This document shows positions 1 to 12,218 of a stretch of 46,478 nucleotides of DNA, piece by piece. A program made the translations under genes and the position numbers. How positions within the stretch are numbered: position 1 is the stretch's first letter; every line of letters starts with the position of its first letter. The stretch is from Bremia lactucae (lineage: Eukaryota > Oomycota > Peronosporomycetes > Peronosporales > Peronosporaceae): contig NC_090611.1 of assembly GCF_004359215.1 (NCBI RefSeq), positions 590,915 through 637,392 on the forward strand. Direction: 5' to 3'. A model generated the notes under the pieces. The model was not told the origin of the DNA. It ran no database searches and worked only from the letters and a program-made list of their open reading frames with translations.

Positions 1-1385
1 TGTGCTTTCGCACTAGACACACTTTCCTGGTGTCTAACCTCGAAGTCTGGTCTGCGCGATAAAGCGTCAGCCAAGACATTCGACTTACCCGGCTTATATT
101 CAACTTTGAAATTAAATTCAGAGAAGAATGTGAGCCATCTTGCCATTCTAGGCGAGAGGTGCGGTGAGTTTATTGCGGTCCGCAGTGATGCGTGATCCGT
201 ATAAACCACAAATGGTTCGGTGCCCAATAGGTGCACACGAAACTTGACAAGAGCATACTTTATTGAAAGTAGCTCTTTGTCATGCACAGGGTAATTCAGT
301 TCCGCGGCTTTTAATAGCCGGGACTGATAAGAGATGACACGGTCAACGCCGTTGTCATCCTTCTGCATGAGCGCGCTGCCGATTGCAAAATTACTTGCAT
401 CGCAGACGACGCTAAAGGGCTTATCCGCGTCTGGCAATGCCAAGACCGGTGCCTCTACAAGAGATTGCTTCACTGATGTGAACGCATCTTCTTGTTCTTT
501 TAACCAAACCCATTCTGTGTCCTTTTTAAGGAGATCAGATAATGGTTTAGTTTGCTCCGCATAATTCTTGCTATACTTATGCAAGTAATTAGCGAGCCCT
601 AGGAATTGGCGCAAATCCTTCACATGCCGTGGGATTGGCCATTCCTTTACTGATTTTACCTTGTCTGGGTCTGCTCGTACACCATGTGTACCAACGATGC
701 AGCCCAGTACAGGTATCTCAGGGACCCCTATGACGCACTTTTGCAAGTTGACGTACAATTGGGCGTCCTTTAAAGTTTGCAACACAGCGTCTAAATGACG
801 CTTGTGCGACTCTATTGCGCTCAGCCCGCCCTCGGCCCTACTATGCACGAATACATCGTCAAAGTAATGGGGCGCTTAGGCACGGTGCTGACGCATCGCG
901 TGAGCCACCACTCGGCTGAATGTCGCTGGTGCATTTTTTTCAAACCTTGGGGCATCACAAGCCACACCCAAAGCATACCGATTGGGGTACTTACAGCTGT
1001 TTTGATTACATCGGACTTCTCAAGAGTACCTGATTGTAGCCATCCTTCAAATCCAACGCGGAAAATATAGTTGACTTTCCCATCGAGTTCAACAAAATAT
1101 CTTTCCGCGCGATTGGCGTTTGAGCCGGTATGGTCGCCGTGTCCAGCTTATTGTAAGCATGACCCCCGCGCCATCCACCTGTGGCTTTACACACACAAAA
1201 GGTCGGGCTGCAGTGAGGCGATTTGCTCCCACGCACATGTCCCGCCTAGGCTCGCTTTTCGAAGAACTCATCGATAAAATCGACTTGTTCTTTCGGCAAC
1301 GGCCATTGCCTGGTCACACAATACTTGGTGCCAGGTTCGAGGTCTATCTCGTGCCCGACGACGGCTTATTGTAACCTGTCGCCGA
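1..1385 (-). pseudogene. gypsy pol remnant: reverse transcriptase and RNase H
   Basis: The minus strand encodes the RT start (EIDLEPGTKYCVTRQWPLP) around 1350-1285, the finger motif STIFSALDLKDGYNQ around 1060, the catalytic box YFDDVFVHSR at about 860-830, the connection domain (VVCDASNFAIGSAL) near 420, and RNase H (YTDHASLRTA, then ADALSRRPDF) down to position 1. The frame is open from 875 to 1. A TAA at 876-878 and frameshifts near 920 and 1020 break the upstream half. The closest relative in this window is the pol at 32700-33460. RT and RNase H would copy the element RNA into DNA; this copy cannot make the intact enzyme. Confidence 0.85.
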
Positions 1386-2118
1386 GGCCCTGTGTAGGAT
1401 TGCTCCTCAACCAAGGCAATTTGGATTGCCTCTTCCATCGTCGACGTCACCTTTCTGAAAAGGTCCTGTCGCGATGGGCCATGCCGTAGTTCGTTCATAA
1501 AGGTGGGCACCTTAATGTGGTTCCGCATCGGACCAACGGTATCGACGCCGACAGCGAGGGCATCTCCTGCACATACTCTTGCAGAGAACGCTTCGCCTGT
1601 CGCGCTCCAAAGAAGCGCGCCTGAAGCAACACTTCTTTGTTCGGCGGCTGGTACATGGCGCGAATCTTTTCCTTAAAGATCGCAATGTAGGGAACGCCTT
1701 TCTGTCCGCCATAAGCTCCGAGTAAGCCCACTCTGAGGCCTTGCCGCGCAGATGCGACATAGCGTACGACACCATCCGGCTGTCGTCCTCGATGAGTTGG
1801 GCGACACCGCATTGCTCCACGGCTAAAAGCCAGTGGCAATCGTGTGCGCCGCAGTTCCATCGAACTTGGGGGGTCCATCCGAATGGGCCTCGGTTGATGC
1901 GGCCGGGCAGAGAGCATCTCAACAGTCCTGTTGAGAGCCTCGCTCCGAGCCTGCTCATGCCTCAGCTCATCCTGAGTCTGAGTGACGGACTCCGCCGCAG
2001 CATGGCTTTGTGCTTCGGACGCGGCCCTCCGCTGTCCGAGCACGAATGCATCAAACTGCTCCAACTGGGCAACATGTTGCTCAGGAGGACTACTCAGGAG
2101 CCAGGGCTTGTTCACCAA
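1386..2118 (-). pseudogene. gypsy gag remnant
   Basis: Two minus-strand frames carry gag-like sequence: segments around KASEWAYSELMADRKAFPTL near 1720, and FMNELRHGPSRQDLFRKVTS with MEEAIQIALVEEQSY near 1400-1500. The same layout, capsid segments followed by an EEA-x-ALxEE motif, occurs in the gag at 22637-23676. The frame changes around 1510. The zinc knuckle is lost because the sequence jumps to RT near 1385. A better N-terminal Met would lie near 2130, but that frame stops within 15 codons, so the start is uncertain. Confidence 0.7.
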
Positions 2119-2242
2119 GTCCCTGCGCCATAAGCCCTGCCACCTCCCGATGATGTTCGAAGAGGTGGGAAAAATGAGCCCAATTAATGTTGAGGCTCAT
2201 CCTCACGTACACACGCAGAAATGCGGGTCGTGGGAAATATTT

Positions 2243-2254
2243 CAAGTGCTACCA
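2243..2254 (-). promoter_or_regulatory. primer-binding site of the 1-3060 gypsy element
   Basis: On the minus strand TGGTAGCACTTG follows the LTR end after 2 nt. The same TGGTAGCACTT core, with the same 2-nt gap, follows the LTR at 22610. It would pair with the 3' end of a tRNA ending ...GCUACCA; an A1-U72 pair would fit an initiator tRNA, but that is inference. Confidence 0.7.
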
Positions 2255-2256
2255 AG

Positions 2257-3060
2257 TGATGGCGGGCACGTCGTAATGCGGCCACGCTCTACTTAGACAC
2301 ACACCCTAGCACAGCAAGGAAGCGGTTCAACCTGCTTGTCTTGCGTGCAATGAGGTAGTTGTGGTGGGCGCGTTAGCGTCCTCACCCAACGCACTATACT
2401 TTGGTTAAGTGTCGTCACGGGAGCGGTAGTCCGGCTCCTCGTGCGCACTTACCAAGTAGGAAGTAGTTTTCAGACTGATTGATATATAATCGTATTAAAT
2501 ATAAATACCTATTTTAACCAATTAAAATGTCATTTCTACAGATAACACTTAATATGTATTGCGAGCGTATCTTTCTAGATACCTCGTGTAACGGGGCACT
2601 AGGACTTGTACTGTTTCAGTACAAGTCCACTTCACACTGCTTCAGTTGCGAGTGGTGCCCTACGTTATTTCACGTACACTAGTACGTGTAGAGGAAGACT
2701 TCTCTTAAGGCTACTCGCTTTAAGAGGGTAAAATGAAAACTATTAAATATAATTAAGTGTCTCTTGTTCTATCTTTGTAAATGCTAACTTAATTATAATC
2801 TAATACTAAACATGTAAATGAATTCTTATCTCTATCTTATCTGTAACTCTCTCTTTGGTTACTCCTACAGCTGATTAGTCTGCGGAATAGATAGGTATAA
2901 TGGTCTATACCTATTTATGGATAACAATTCTGAATACTACTATATAAAGTAATATCCTCCAAATATTATCTACCTTTTAGATAATATATTAATTAACAAC
3001 CTTTAAGTGTTAACTTCATGTAACGATACACCCCGTTACACCTCGCGTAACGCGTCATCA
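2257..3060 (-). repeat. 5' LTR of the minus-strand gypsy element, interrupted
   Basis: The ends are TGATGGCGGG at 2257 and GCGTCATCA ending at 3060, so on the minus strand the LTR runs TGATGACGC...CCGCCATCA. It is split by a solo LTR at 2587-3040; without that insert and its duplicated 5 bp it would be about 345 bp. The inner end is fixed by the adjacent primer-binding site. The outer end is inferred from the TG...CA inverted ends. Confidence 0.6.
2587..3040 (-). repeat. Solo LTR, family B, with 5-bp target duplication CCTCG
   Basis: It starts TGTAACGGGG and ends CCCCGTTACA, a 10-bp inverted terminal repeat. CCTCG at 2582-2586 is repeated at 3041-3045, a clean target-site duplication. Near-identical LTRs lie at 15337-15775, 26430-26875 and 44092-44549. 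The sense direction is taken from the 26430 copy, which is followed by a primer-binding site; relative to it this copy is inverted. It probably formed by LTR-LTR recombination after insertion into the older LTR. Confidence 0.92.
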
Positions 3061-3502
3061 CGGATGACGCTGGGCGTCATCCCTCCTAATGTAAATGCAC
3101 CCATGTGCATCACAAACACAAGGGTTGGTCACAAATGTGAACCACACCCGAGTTTTGGTAATTACTATTATTTAGTAATTGACCATCCCCTTAAATACAC
3201 CAAGTGTTCTGAACGGGGACTGTGTTACATTAGGGCAACTTTAGCCCGTAACAACTGGGGTCGCAGAAAACAGTTGCTTTGACGACTTCTATACGGTCGG
3301 TCCCCACGACTTAGTGAGGACCTTGACATCGAGCTGTGAACGATGACCAAGCATCGGGATCAGACGATAACAAAGTGTTGTGATGAAACGATGACAAAGC
3401 GTCGGGATGAGGCGATGGTCAAGTTCTCATAACGCATGCAAGATTTTTTTTGAATGTTCGCCGAGCTCCCTAAAACACGAATGTAGTATTTGAAGTACAA
3501 CA
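3061..3502. other. Non-coding stretch with LTR-like debris
   Basis: No gene is recognised. It starts with a 9-bp inverted repeat (GGATGACGC...GCGTCATCC, 3062-3082) and contains a possible LTR edge, TGTTACATTAGGGCAAC with GCCCGTAACA, at 3220-3255. The end of the stretch holds the 24-bp tandem repeat listed separately. Confidence 0.5.
3342..3423 (+). repeat. 24-bp tandem repeat, about 3.4 copies
   Basis: Units start at 3342, 3366 and 3390, with a partial one at 3414. Each begins GATRACMAAG and has a GGGATSAG-like second half; divergence between units is about 20-30 percent. No open frame is evident across it. Confidence 0.8.
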
Positions 3503-6500
3503 GTGTCGATATTTGAAGCGAGGATTGTCATATACATATTAACAGGGCGAATTGGCCTGCGCTGGAGTGGTGTACGATCAGTTCAACGGCTCGTACTTTA
3601 CTTTTCACGTCTTCAAAAGGCCGAGCGCCCGCAGATGACACGTGACAAGAGTTCAGGAAGCTTTGACACTGCTAGACACAAAGACCAGCACAGAGAAAGT
3701 AATCACGTCGCGAGGCGCAGAAGATATTGTCTGAAAATAAAAAAAAAATACAGCTAAGGCGACAGTCAAGAACGAAAAGTAGTGTTCGCATCACAAGACT
3801 GCCTCGTACAACACCGCCGACCTTAAGAAGAAGAGTGAAGAGGGTAAGCGGGTTGAAGTGGAACCAGTACAAAAACAAAACCGACGAAAAAGAATCTTTC
3901 CTCATTCTCAAGACCTCCAACTCCGACTCGGAGTCAGAGTCGGACTCAGACACACCTAGTGGTGATGAATTATTAAATCTGATTGGTTTTGTGAAGAAAC
4001 AAAGACATCAGACGAGCGCGCCATTGCGAATTGCAGTGAAGTTACGCCGCGACGGTCGAAGTTTTGACGCCCTTCTCGACAGCGATGCGTCAAAGAGTAT
4101 TATTAACAGCGCAACGCTTGCGTTAATGTAAACTCGGGCCGCAAATTTATCGCTGCGTCGCCGACTGTCTTCGAGACTATGAATGGCTCGGTAACCAGCA
4201 GCGGTACTACCGTTTCTCTTCCCCTAATTAAAGCCAGACGCGGTTATCACACATCGATTCGAGGCCATCCATGACAGTCATGACAATATGGTAATTGCCC
4301 GCATCCTGATGAACGCGTTCGGGCTTATTCAAACTTCAAAGACAAAGTCGTGCAATGGGACGACTGAACCTAAGTAAAACACCGGCACTTTCAGGACGCT
4401 GGGACGGATTACCACCGAGACTACGAGTTTCCCGCCGAGTTAAAAAAAAACAGATAGGGCATTACCACCAGAAGAGCTGTTGCCCAATCATCTCGAAAAC
4501 AAGCAACTATCGGCGTTTTTGGCAGTGTTAGTGCAGTATCAAGAGCGATACGATAGAAATCTTGGACGTATGCAGTTAAGTGACAACAAGCTACCTCTCT
4601 CTGTGAATTACTAGCCGGTTGACTTCGGATTAAACAAGTACCTACGACACAGCCCGTATTACGTTCACGGATTCGTGAAGTGCTCATGCGGCTGTTCAAC
4701 GCAAAATGCATGTTAACGTTTGACGCCAACATGGGATACTATGCGAGACGTCTCGCAAAGATAAGTCGCCCGCTACTGCGTTCTGCCTACCGTTTGAAAA
4801 ATATCAATACAAGACACTACCGATGGGAATTTCATCGGCACCAGACAAATATTAAGCGTGTATGGAGCAAATTTGTGGTGATTTATCTTTCGTGGTAGGT
4901 TATCTGGATGAAATCCTGGTATTTTCTCTAAACATAGATGAGCACCTGGAACACTTGCGCATAATATTTGAACGTTAAACCAAGTACGAAGTCCTTCTAA
5001 ATGTGTCATATCCTCCGCAAGGAAGTTAATTACTTGGGATTTACACTCTCTGCGGAAGGTGTAAAGCCACAAGCCAAAAAGTTACAGGCGATCCAACAAA
5101 TTGCGGTACCCCGCAACCGCAAAGAACTACGACGCTTTCTCGGAATGGTTAGTTACTACTGTGACATGGTACCGATATGATGACCCTATGCAAATTACTA
5201 CATCGTTTTACCAGCTCCTAGGTCCCATTTACGTGGCTGCCGCCGGACACCAATACATTTCGCGCAATCTAGCGTGCGCTTGCTGAAGCAGTACTTTCGT
5301 CGTCCTCTGATTTCGACAAGCCCTTCATGTGTACGCAGGCGCTAGTGGTTCACAGCTTGGTGGCCTGATCATGCAGGATACCAAAATTCTGGCTTGTTAC
5401 TCGCGCATTTTGATGAAACACAAGCAAAATACACAACGATGGAGCTAGAACTTCTTTCTATTGTGAAGCGTCTTCGTGAGTATCGTAGTTCTTGGTTACC
5501 CTGTGATAATCCATACGGATCATAAGAACTTGATTTACCCAACCGAAACGAACGTCCTTGTCAAGCGCTGAAAATTTTTACTTTCAGAATATCGGCTTAC
5601 CATGCAGTACAAAAAAGGAGAGAAATATGTTGGCGCCGTCGCGTTATTATGGATGCGTTTCGTAAGAAGTGCGTGCTTAAACTTAGCGAAGAAATTTGCG
5701 CCGCGAATAGCGAAGCCGCGTGTGTTATACACGGCCCGGTGATTCGCGATCATCAAGAATCCGACGAAATGATACAGAAGATAATAACTGCATGGCTCAC
5801 ACACAGGCTACAGTAACCCCAACTATAGCTTATGCCGCTCCTTGGCTGCACCCTTGTAGCGTACCAAAGTTGTGTAATTGTCATCGACAGCTTGCAGGAC
5901 GATCTAATTGCGTCGTATCATCAAAACCTGGGCCATCCCGCAAGCGAACGTCAAATACAAGTCGATGCGCCACACATTTTACTGGCCTAGCTTGGAACGA
6001 CGATCGCCAAGTACACGAGGTACGTTGTCAGAGGCATGGGAGCGGGTAGCATCGTAGGCTCACCTGTATAGCTTACCATCGCCATCAGTGGTAACAGTGG
6101 TAACAAAACACATTGGGAATGCTAACGTAGCACGCTCAACGCTTGGTAGTTGTTGAGAAAGGTTGTGGGTAGTAAGAAATTATCAGAAAGTGTATGCTGT
6201 GCAAGAGTAGCAAAGTCATTACGGAAAACAGGACTATGGGATGCTCTCACCCTGATCAATGAAGACGGTCAACCCGTTTGGGGCTGTGCACGCCGATTTG
6301 ATTGAACCTTACGATCACGATGATTGACCAAGCGACGCGCTGGCTTGAAGTCGGTGTGCAACCAGACAAGCTATCACTCACGACAGCCGAGGGTTCTGAC
6401 CGCGAGTGGCTTTGTCGGTACTCGCGACCAGGAGCTCCAAGAATTGTTGCAAAGCTACGGTATTAAGGCAAAATCTATAACGTCTTAAAACCCACAAGCT

Positions 6501-6560
6501 AATTCAACATGGGAATGAGTGCATTTGGAAATACTTAATGATATTCGCTGCCACGAAGGC
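3503..6560 (+). pseudogene. Old Ty3/gypsy pol remnant (protease, RT, RNase H, integrase)
   Basis: The domains are in order but in shifting frames. Retropepsin (ALLDSDASKSIINS) lies near 4065-4110 inside an open frame at 3727-4131. RT has FNAKCMLTFDANMGYYA near 4695, a catalytic box YLDEILVFS near 4900 with the second catalytic Asp changed to Glu, and LRKEVNYLGFTLSAEGVKP near 5015-5070. RNase H has MELELLSIVKRL near 5440. The integrase zinc-binding region (LGHPASERQIQV) is near 5930, and a core remnant (NPFGAVHADLIEPYDH) near 6270. Stops are too many to count reliably. It belongs to a different gypsy lineage from the chromodomain elements here. Confidence 0.75.
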
Positions 6561-6599
6561 ACCGACTAGAAAAAGGTTTGCTTCGTAATACCTCACTCA

Positions 6600-6648
6600 C
6601 TAATCCAACTTTCACTAGTCCATCTTTCACTAATCCATCTTTCATCGT
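6600..6648 (+). repeat. 15-bp tandem repeat (CTTTCACTAATCCAT type)
   Basis: Three imperfect units of CTTTCACTAATCCAT follow one another, then a short duplication of TCGTCTTCGTA at about 6645-6667. They lie between the two gypsy fragments and look like simple slippage. Confidence 0.7.
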
Positions 6649-6705
6649 CTTCGTATCGTCTTCGTACGTAGGCGTGTCATCCGGCCGCCCCATGAAGCTA
6701 AGTGA

Positions 6706-7092
6706 TTAGCAGGGATAAATTCGCCGGATACTGATTTGCTGCTTCGTTGAACCCTTGTCCACTGTGACAGTACCGCTCGTATGAATCGTGAGGATCGGAT
6801 ATGGGCCGGCAGCAACGTGCTTAGTCTTGGCACGGAACTGTTTCGGCACAAGAATCATTACATGATCACCTGGCTGGTAGAAGTGCTCGAGATGTTTCTT
6901 GTTCTTGCGGTCGTTGTCAGCTAGGATTGCGTCAAATCGGCACTTGGACAAATAGCTCCAGTTTGCTTGGTGCAACTGGCGCGAAATCATGTCTTGTCCG
7001 AAGATGAGATGGCCGGGTGATGCATTAAGCATGCTGTCGTAGCTCGTTTTCACTACAGACGCGGGATAGTGAGCCAAGCAAAGTATCAACAA
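6706..7092 (-). pseudogene. gypsy integrase C-terminal fragment, inverted
   Basis: The minus frame encodes SMLNASPGHLIFGQDMI, then a basic stretch, QPGDHVMILVPKQFRAK, and GPYPILTIHTSGTVTV to RRIYPC. This is the end of the integrase core plus the GPY/F module of non-chromodomain gypsy elements. It fits the lineage of the 3503-6560 remnant but points the other way, so it was inverted or belongs to a second copy. The upstream core with the catalytic D,D,E residues is absent. Confidence 0.75.
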
Positions 7093-7630
7093 AGTGGTTT
7101 AAGCGCTCGTTTTTTTATCGCGAAGACACCACATCGGGAATATCTGAAGCTGTCGGCGCCAAAATACTGAAAGCGCGGCACTAACTGGTCAAAGGGGTTA
7201 TTTGCTTAGTATGTATGTCGGGGGCAAAAGGTAACTAAGGCAAGTGCTTCCCGGCATCAAAGCAATACGGGGATAAGAGCTTACGTCAGTCGTCACAATC
7301 TTTACTCAACTACAATTTGTTGCTCTAATGAGTCTTTCGCTCGTTTTCGACTTAATTATCCGAATACTGCAAAAAATAAACTGCAAAATTATGATTAGCA
7401 GCTTTGCAATGCAGAGAATTGGCAGGAGTGAAATTTTTGCTGACTGCTTTTCATCTTTGCAAACAAGCTGTCCGATTGAGCGACTTGACGTCTGTGTCAA
7501 CCACACTAGATTATGCTAAATGAAAAGTTCGTACTTTATTGATGCACCCTCCCGATCAGACATATTTAAGTGTCCATTTTTGTAAGCGATTATTTCTTAA
7601 TCGATTCCGCACTGAAAGGCAACCGTGGTG
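7093..7630. other. Intergenic; upstream of SCC3
   Basis: No coding similarity is recognised. Several 60-70-codon open frames occur on both strands but look random. The last 100-200 bp should hold the SCC3 promoter; no oomycete-type initiator is obvious. Confidence 0.5.
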
Positions 7631-10600
7631 ATGAGTGCGCGGCGCGGATCTCGCTCGAGGCGCAGACCCACGACGATCTATCAGATTGAAGGCACTCGAT
7701 ATAGTGCAATTGGCATTGATGGCTACGCAGAGGGGAAGAGTGCACAATTAGCAGATAACTTAGGCGAAGAGAGCAGGTGCGAGACTCGATTTGCATTTTT
7801 AGAGGGATCGTCATAGGCGCTTGTAATCGCTTCAATGTTTTAGAATTCTTGATCCTCCGATTTATTTGGCAGTATTAACAGCTTGTTTCGAAATTTGTAT
7901 TAGTGAGGATGGTCCCGAAGGCAAGGACGAGGAATTCACGCCTGCCGGGACAAAAGTAAAGAAACCCGAGAGCGCGCGCAAAGCAACATGGACACCTGCT
8001 GCGCTAGCAAAATCTTCTAGGCCAAAGCGCTCTCCTTGGAGTCAAACAAGGAGCTTGCGGTCGGCTGAAGGAGACAGTATGGTGAAAGAAAGAGTCACTG
8101 CAGAGGTGAGTGGAGCGGAAGGTGATGGGATTAATGATAACCGTGAAGCTGTAATAGACTCGCTGTTTGGTACGGTTATTGTTTGTGGTATCTAATGTTT
8201 TTTAGGAATGTTAGAAGGATTAACTGCTGCTATGTCTTCGTCAATCAATGTAGACGCCATTCAAGTCGGCAAACGGTCGCTAGAGAATGTGCTCAAAAAA
8301 TGGCACGATAGATTTAAGACTGATGACAAGAAAGCCATGAAAGAAATACTGAATCTGGTGCTACAGGTTGATTAAAGGCTATTTGGCTATGTACACTACA
8401 CGGAGCCTGACGTTGTGGCATTTGCTAGGCATGCGGAGGAACAGGTCAGTGTGTTCCTGAATCGGAGCCACTTGATCAACTAGACATGGGTGGCTTAGTG
8501 GGCCATGTCGTTGAGGAACTCGAGAAGGCAAATGGAAAGTATCCGCTTGTAAGTCGCGGAAAGGGCATGAGAAAATTTCAGCTAAATTTTGAAGAGTTTT
8601 GGAAGGCTTTTGTGACGGAGTGTTATGAAAGTGAGATCTTGTTCACGTCCGAAGTTATTAACAATTTGATTGATTGGCTGACGACTTTGTCAAGGTAAGA
8701 CTGTGGCAAAAATTTGTGCCAATTTGGTGAACTGTACCTAAATTCTATTAAATAGCTCCAACCTTCGACCGATTCGACACACGTCAACAGTTGCAGTGCT
8801 GGCGTTGAGCAATTCGTTAGTCCGAACGGCGGCAAATATATCGGAGAAATTGTCTATTGCTACAAGGCAGCTTAACGCCGAGATAAATTCACCTGTTTCG
8901 ACGCCTGGTGGTAAAAAGAGCACAAACGTTCAAAAAGTATCACTTCTGAAAGGCAACAAAGTACAAAACGAAACTCGGCTTCAGCAGGTGTTGCAACTTG
9001 TCAACTTAATATTCACAGGAGTTGTGGTACATCGGTATCGCGACATTATGCCAGAAATTCGTGTGGCAGCCATGCAGTGTCTCGGCCATTGGATCACTAT
9101 TCTCCCAGACCAGTTTCTTAAGGATAACTTTTTGAAGTATCTTGGCTGGCTTTTAAGTGACAAGTCGGCATTAGTTCGCCTAGAGGTGATTGAGATTTTG
9201 TGCGAATTATACGAAAACGACGCATTCACAGAAAGGTTAGCGCTGTTTACTTCTCGGTTCCTGGCGCGCTATCTGGAGCTCTGCAGCGATGTTGACGACA
9301 ACGTCGTCGAGCAATGTATTCATCTCCTTATTGCGGTCGACAAGCATAATCTTATTAGCTCAGATATCGAACTTCAATCTGTAGAAAAGCTAGTTTTTGA
9401 CGCGGAGCACGAAGCCATTCGCAAAGTGGCCGCAGAATTCGTATGTCTTCAGTATGACGCATTTGGCGTTGCTGTTTTGAAGACAAAAAATGCAACCTTA
9501 AAAAAAGAACAGCTGATAACGCAAGCTATTGCTCTGGTTGAGTTTGTAGAGGAATACATCCGAAATTACAGTGTACCGGAAAACGCAGTAGAAACACTCG
9601 TTGATGCATTTTGGGGCTTGGAAGATTGCAGTAAGTTAAAGCTACTCGCGATTCCTTTAAAAGAGTGTATGACTTATCAAATTTATGCAGTTGTACTTCA
9701 GGACTGGCGACTGATGACTGATTTGCTTTTAGTGGACAAGAGCACGCCAGATTTAAGCAACGATCAACAGGCTATCCTCCTCCGAATTCTTGTTGCATCC
9801 GTCAAGAAGCTTGTCGTGGATGTGAACCGATCAGCGAGTAAAAAAGCGTTTGAGCAATTACAAGTACACAAACTTTTATTTAATGTGTTCGCGCGCGGGG
9901 ATAATTAATGTGCTTACTGTTTCGTCTGTTTAAAACCATAGGAAGAGATTACTGTTGCATACTGCAAGGATATTCCCAGCTTATTTAATCTCTACCAAGC
10001 CGATTCGGATAAATTGGTGCTGCTTTTGGAATTAATTCCAATGCTTGCCCTCAAAAGCGAAGTGATCGGTCACCACAGTAGCCATATGAAGGAGCTTCTA
10101 GAAAAGCTCAAGCACGCGTTTCTGCTGCATGCTGATCAAGAGCTACTTATAAGCTTAACGCTCTCTATTATTCATTTTCTACAAACGGAGCATGCGTCTC
10201 TTAAACGAGAAGCAGAAGTCATTGCACATGAGCTAATTCGAGTGGTAATGGACAGCATTGATCGATTTCTGGAAGCAGATGTAAAGTTGTTTGATGAAGT
10301 AACCAATTGGACTAATGGTACGCCAACAACGAGAAGTAAAAACTTAAAGGGAAAGAGAAAGAAGAGCTATAAGAGTAAAGAAGTATCGGACGTGGAGTAT
10401 GGTCTTCGTATTGCTCTCGCGCGATTTTCATGCTTGGTTAAGTATCTGAATATTCGAGAGTACCTTTTTTCTGACGCCTCATTTCAAAAATTAGGAAAAG
10501 ACGATAGCATAAACGCGCTAAATTTGCGACCAGGGCGAGTGGATACATTTATTATAGCTGTGGGTGATCTTGTTCATCGACGCACAAAGTCGACCATGGG

Positions 10601-12218
10601 CTTAGATGAGGGCTTTCGGCATGTTGATACGATTAAGCACGGCCTGGCTATAATCTACTTTGATATGTTGTGGACCACTGTCCCAGTGTTCAAAGCCACA
10701 GATGTCGCGAAGAATTGTAGCTCGTCTTATGCTGTTCACGAAAGTTTTGAGGCCAATGTTGACCCTCTCATTGAGGTTCAAATTCAACAAATTTGTCGAC
10801 TGCGATCTACACTCGAAGAAGCGCTTGTTTCTGTGTTGGAAATGCACCTGTCCTCGACAAATGAAGCTGCAGACGAAGAGCACAAGGAAGATGGAAAAGC
10901 ATGTGAGTTGCAGGTCATGGCATCATTGGAAAAAATTGAACTTGAAGATGATAATGTGAAAGCATATGTAAGAGAGGCCCAACGCTTCGCATTTTTAACG
11001 TTCTGCGATGCACGGTGTTTATTTGTGGAAAAATTCCAGGATGCAACAGCTCCATATGATGTTCTTGAGTGGCCATTACCAAAAAGGCTAATTCATTTGA
11101 CTCAAATGTATTTTGAGAGTGAAATGGACGACGCTGAAGAGGATGAGCCAAAATTTGAAGACGAAGAGGTGGAAAATGTATCTGAAATTACGGAGGAAAA
11201 ATCTAGTGCTCTTCGCATGTGGCAAGAGAAGCAGCGACGGAAAGCTGAGATGCTTGTCGCGCTTGGTCGAGTAGCGCTGTGCAACCCAAGTAAGAAGCAC
11301 CAAGCTGCCGCAGTTCTGCAGTACCTTACGTCAAGTGGTAAGCCAAGCGTCGAGGTTGTGAAAGCATTCGGCAAAAAAGTGAAAATTGACGCCCCGGTGC
11401 GTTATTTGGAAATCCAAATGACAGCGCTTAGACGTATGTACGCATCAATTCTTGTCTGGAAGCAAGACATTGAGGCAGGCCAAGCAAGCGAAGACTTTAA
11501 TGAGGATACGTCTACAGAGCAAAAAGAGATGAAAGAAAAGGTTAGAAGAAGCGAGCAGGAGCTGAGAGAGCTAGCAAAAAGGTTCAGTCAATCCCTTGGA
11601 ATCGGAAAAATAGCTGCGTCGTTGCGCGCACCATTTCTTCGATTTTTGTGTGAAGGTGTTCGATATGCCGTGAGTCAATTAGTTCATTTTGAATTCTTGG
11701 AAATTATGCGCGTATATCTACCACGTCTAGATAGCTCAGGTTTGGCTCAGCTACGCGACTACTTTTTGGAGCAACTTAAAACCATATGTGATATTCCTGA
11801 TGACGCTGAAGGATTGGATTCGCGGTGGCGGTCACTGTTTGATTTCCAAGCATTAGTTACTACCGCTGGAGCAAATGGAGGAAAGGGAGGCTCAACAAAT
11901 ACGATGCTATCGCCTCCGCTCAGTAATAAGCGGCAATTCTTGAAACCTACATCAGTGCAAACGATATCGATTGCTGAAGAACAAGAAGATGAAATGGGTA
12001 ATTGTGGAGATGACGTCGGTGCAATAACAGAGAAGGTTTGTTTCGATAACATAAGTGTGGACAAATCCGATCAGCACGATCGTATAAGTCGTAAAAGGTC
12101 TTCCAATAACGAACCTGCAGTAATGGCTGACAACAAACTCGATGATACCGATACACTGCCTCTTCGAAAGCGAACGCGACGTTCCCGCAATGCAAACAAG
12201 GTGACATCGGGCGATTAG
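7631..12218 (+). CDS. SCC3: Cohesin subunit SCC3/STAG
   Basis: SCC3/STAG is the HEAT-repeat subunit that binds the kleisin arm of the cohesin ring and holds sister chromatids together in the nucleus. The exons I infer are 7631-7776, 7904-8169, 8206-8366, 8429-8694, 8756-about 9884 and 9942-12218, all in phase, giving about 1,410 residues. The STAG-family match is strongest in exons 4-5: YPLVSRGKGMRKFQLNFEEF, then RPIRHTSTVAVLALSNSLV, then RDIMPEIRVAAMQCLGHWI and FLKYLGWLLSDKSALVRLEV. The N-terminus is basic, and the C-terminus is acidic then basic (LPLRKRTRRSRNA), as expected for a chromatin protein. The fifth intron's donor is uncertain: GTGTTC at 9885 or GTACAC at 9864, both in phase. ATG 7631 is the first Met in the exon 1 frame; the fit of introns 1 and 2 supports it. 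Confidence 0.93.

Larger units (their letters stand above)
1..3060 (-). mobile_element. Ty3/gypsy LTR retrotransposon, decayed, 5' part
   Basis: Read on the minus strand, the order is LTR (3060-2257), a 2-nt gap, a primer-binding site (2254-2243), gag, then RT and RNase H running off the window at position 1. The part that would encode the end of gag and the protease is missing: gag sequence joins directly to the RT start near 1380. Several stops and frameshifts make it inactive. The integrase and 3' LTR, if present, lie outside the window. Confidence 0.85.

Noticed and set aside
1741..2296. Plus-strand frames of 130 and 104 codons opposite the first gag
   Set aside because: Shadows of gag; no independent motif.
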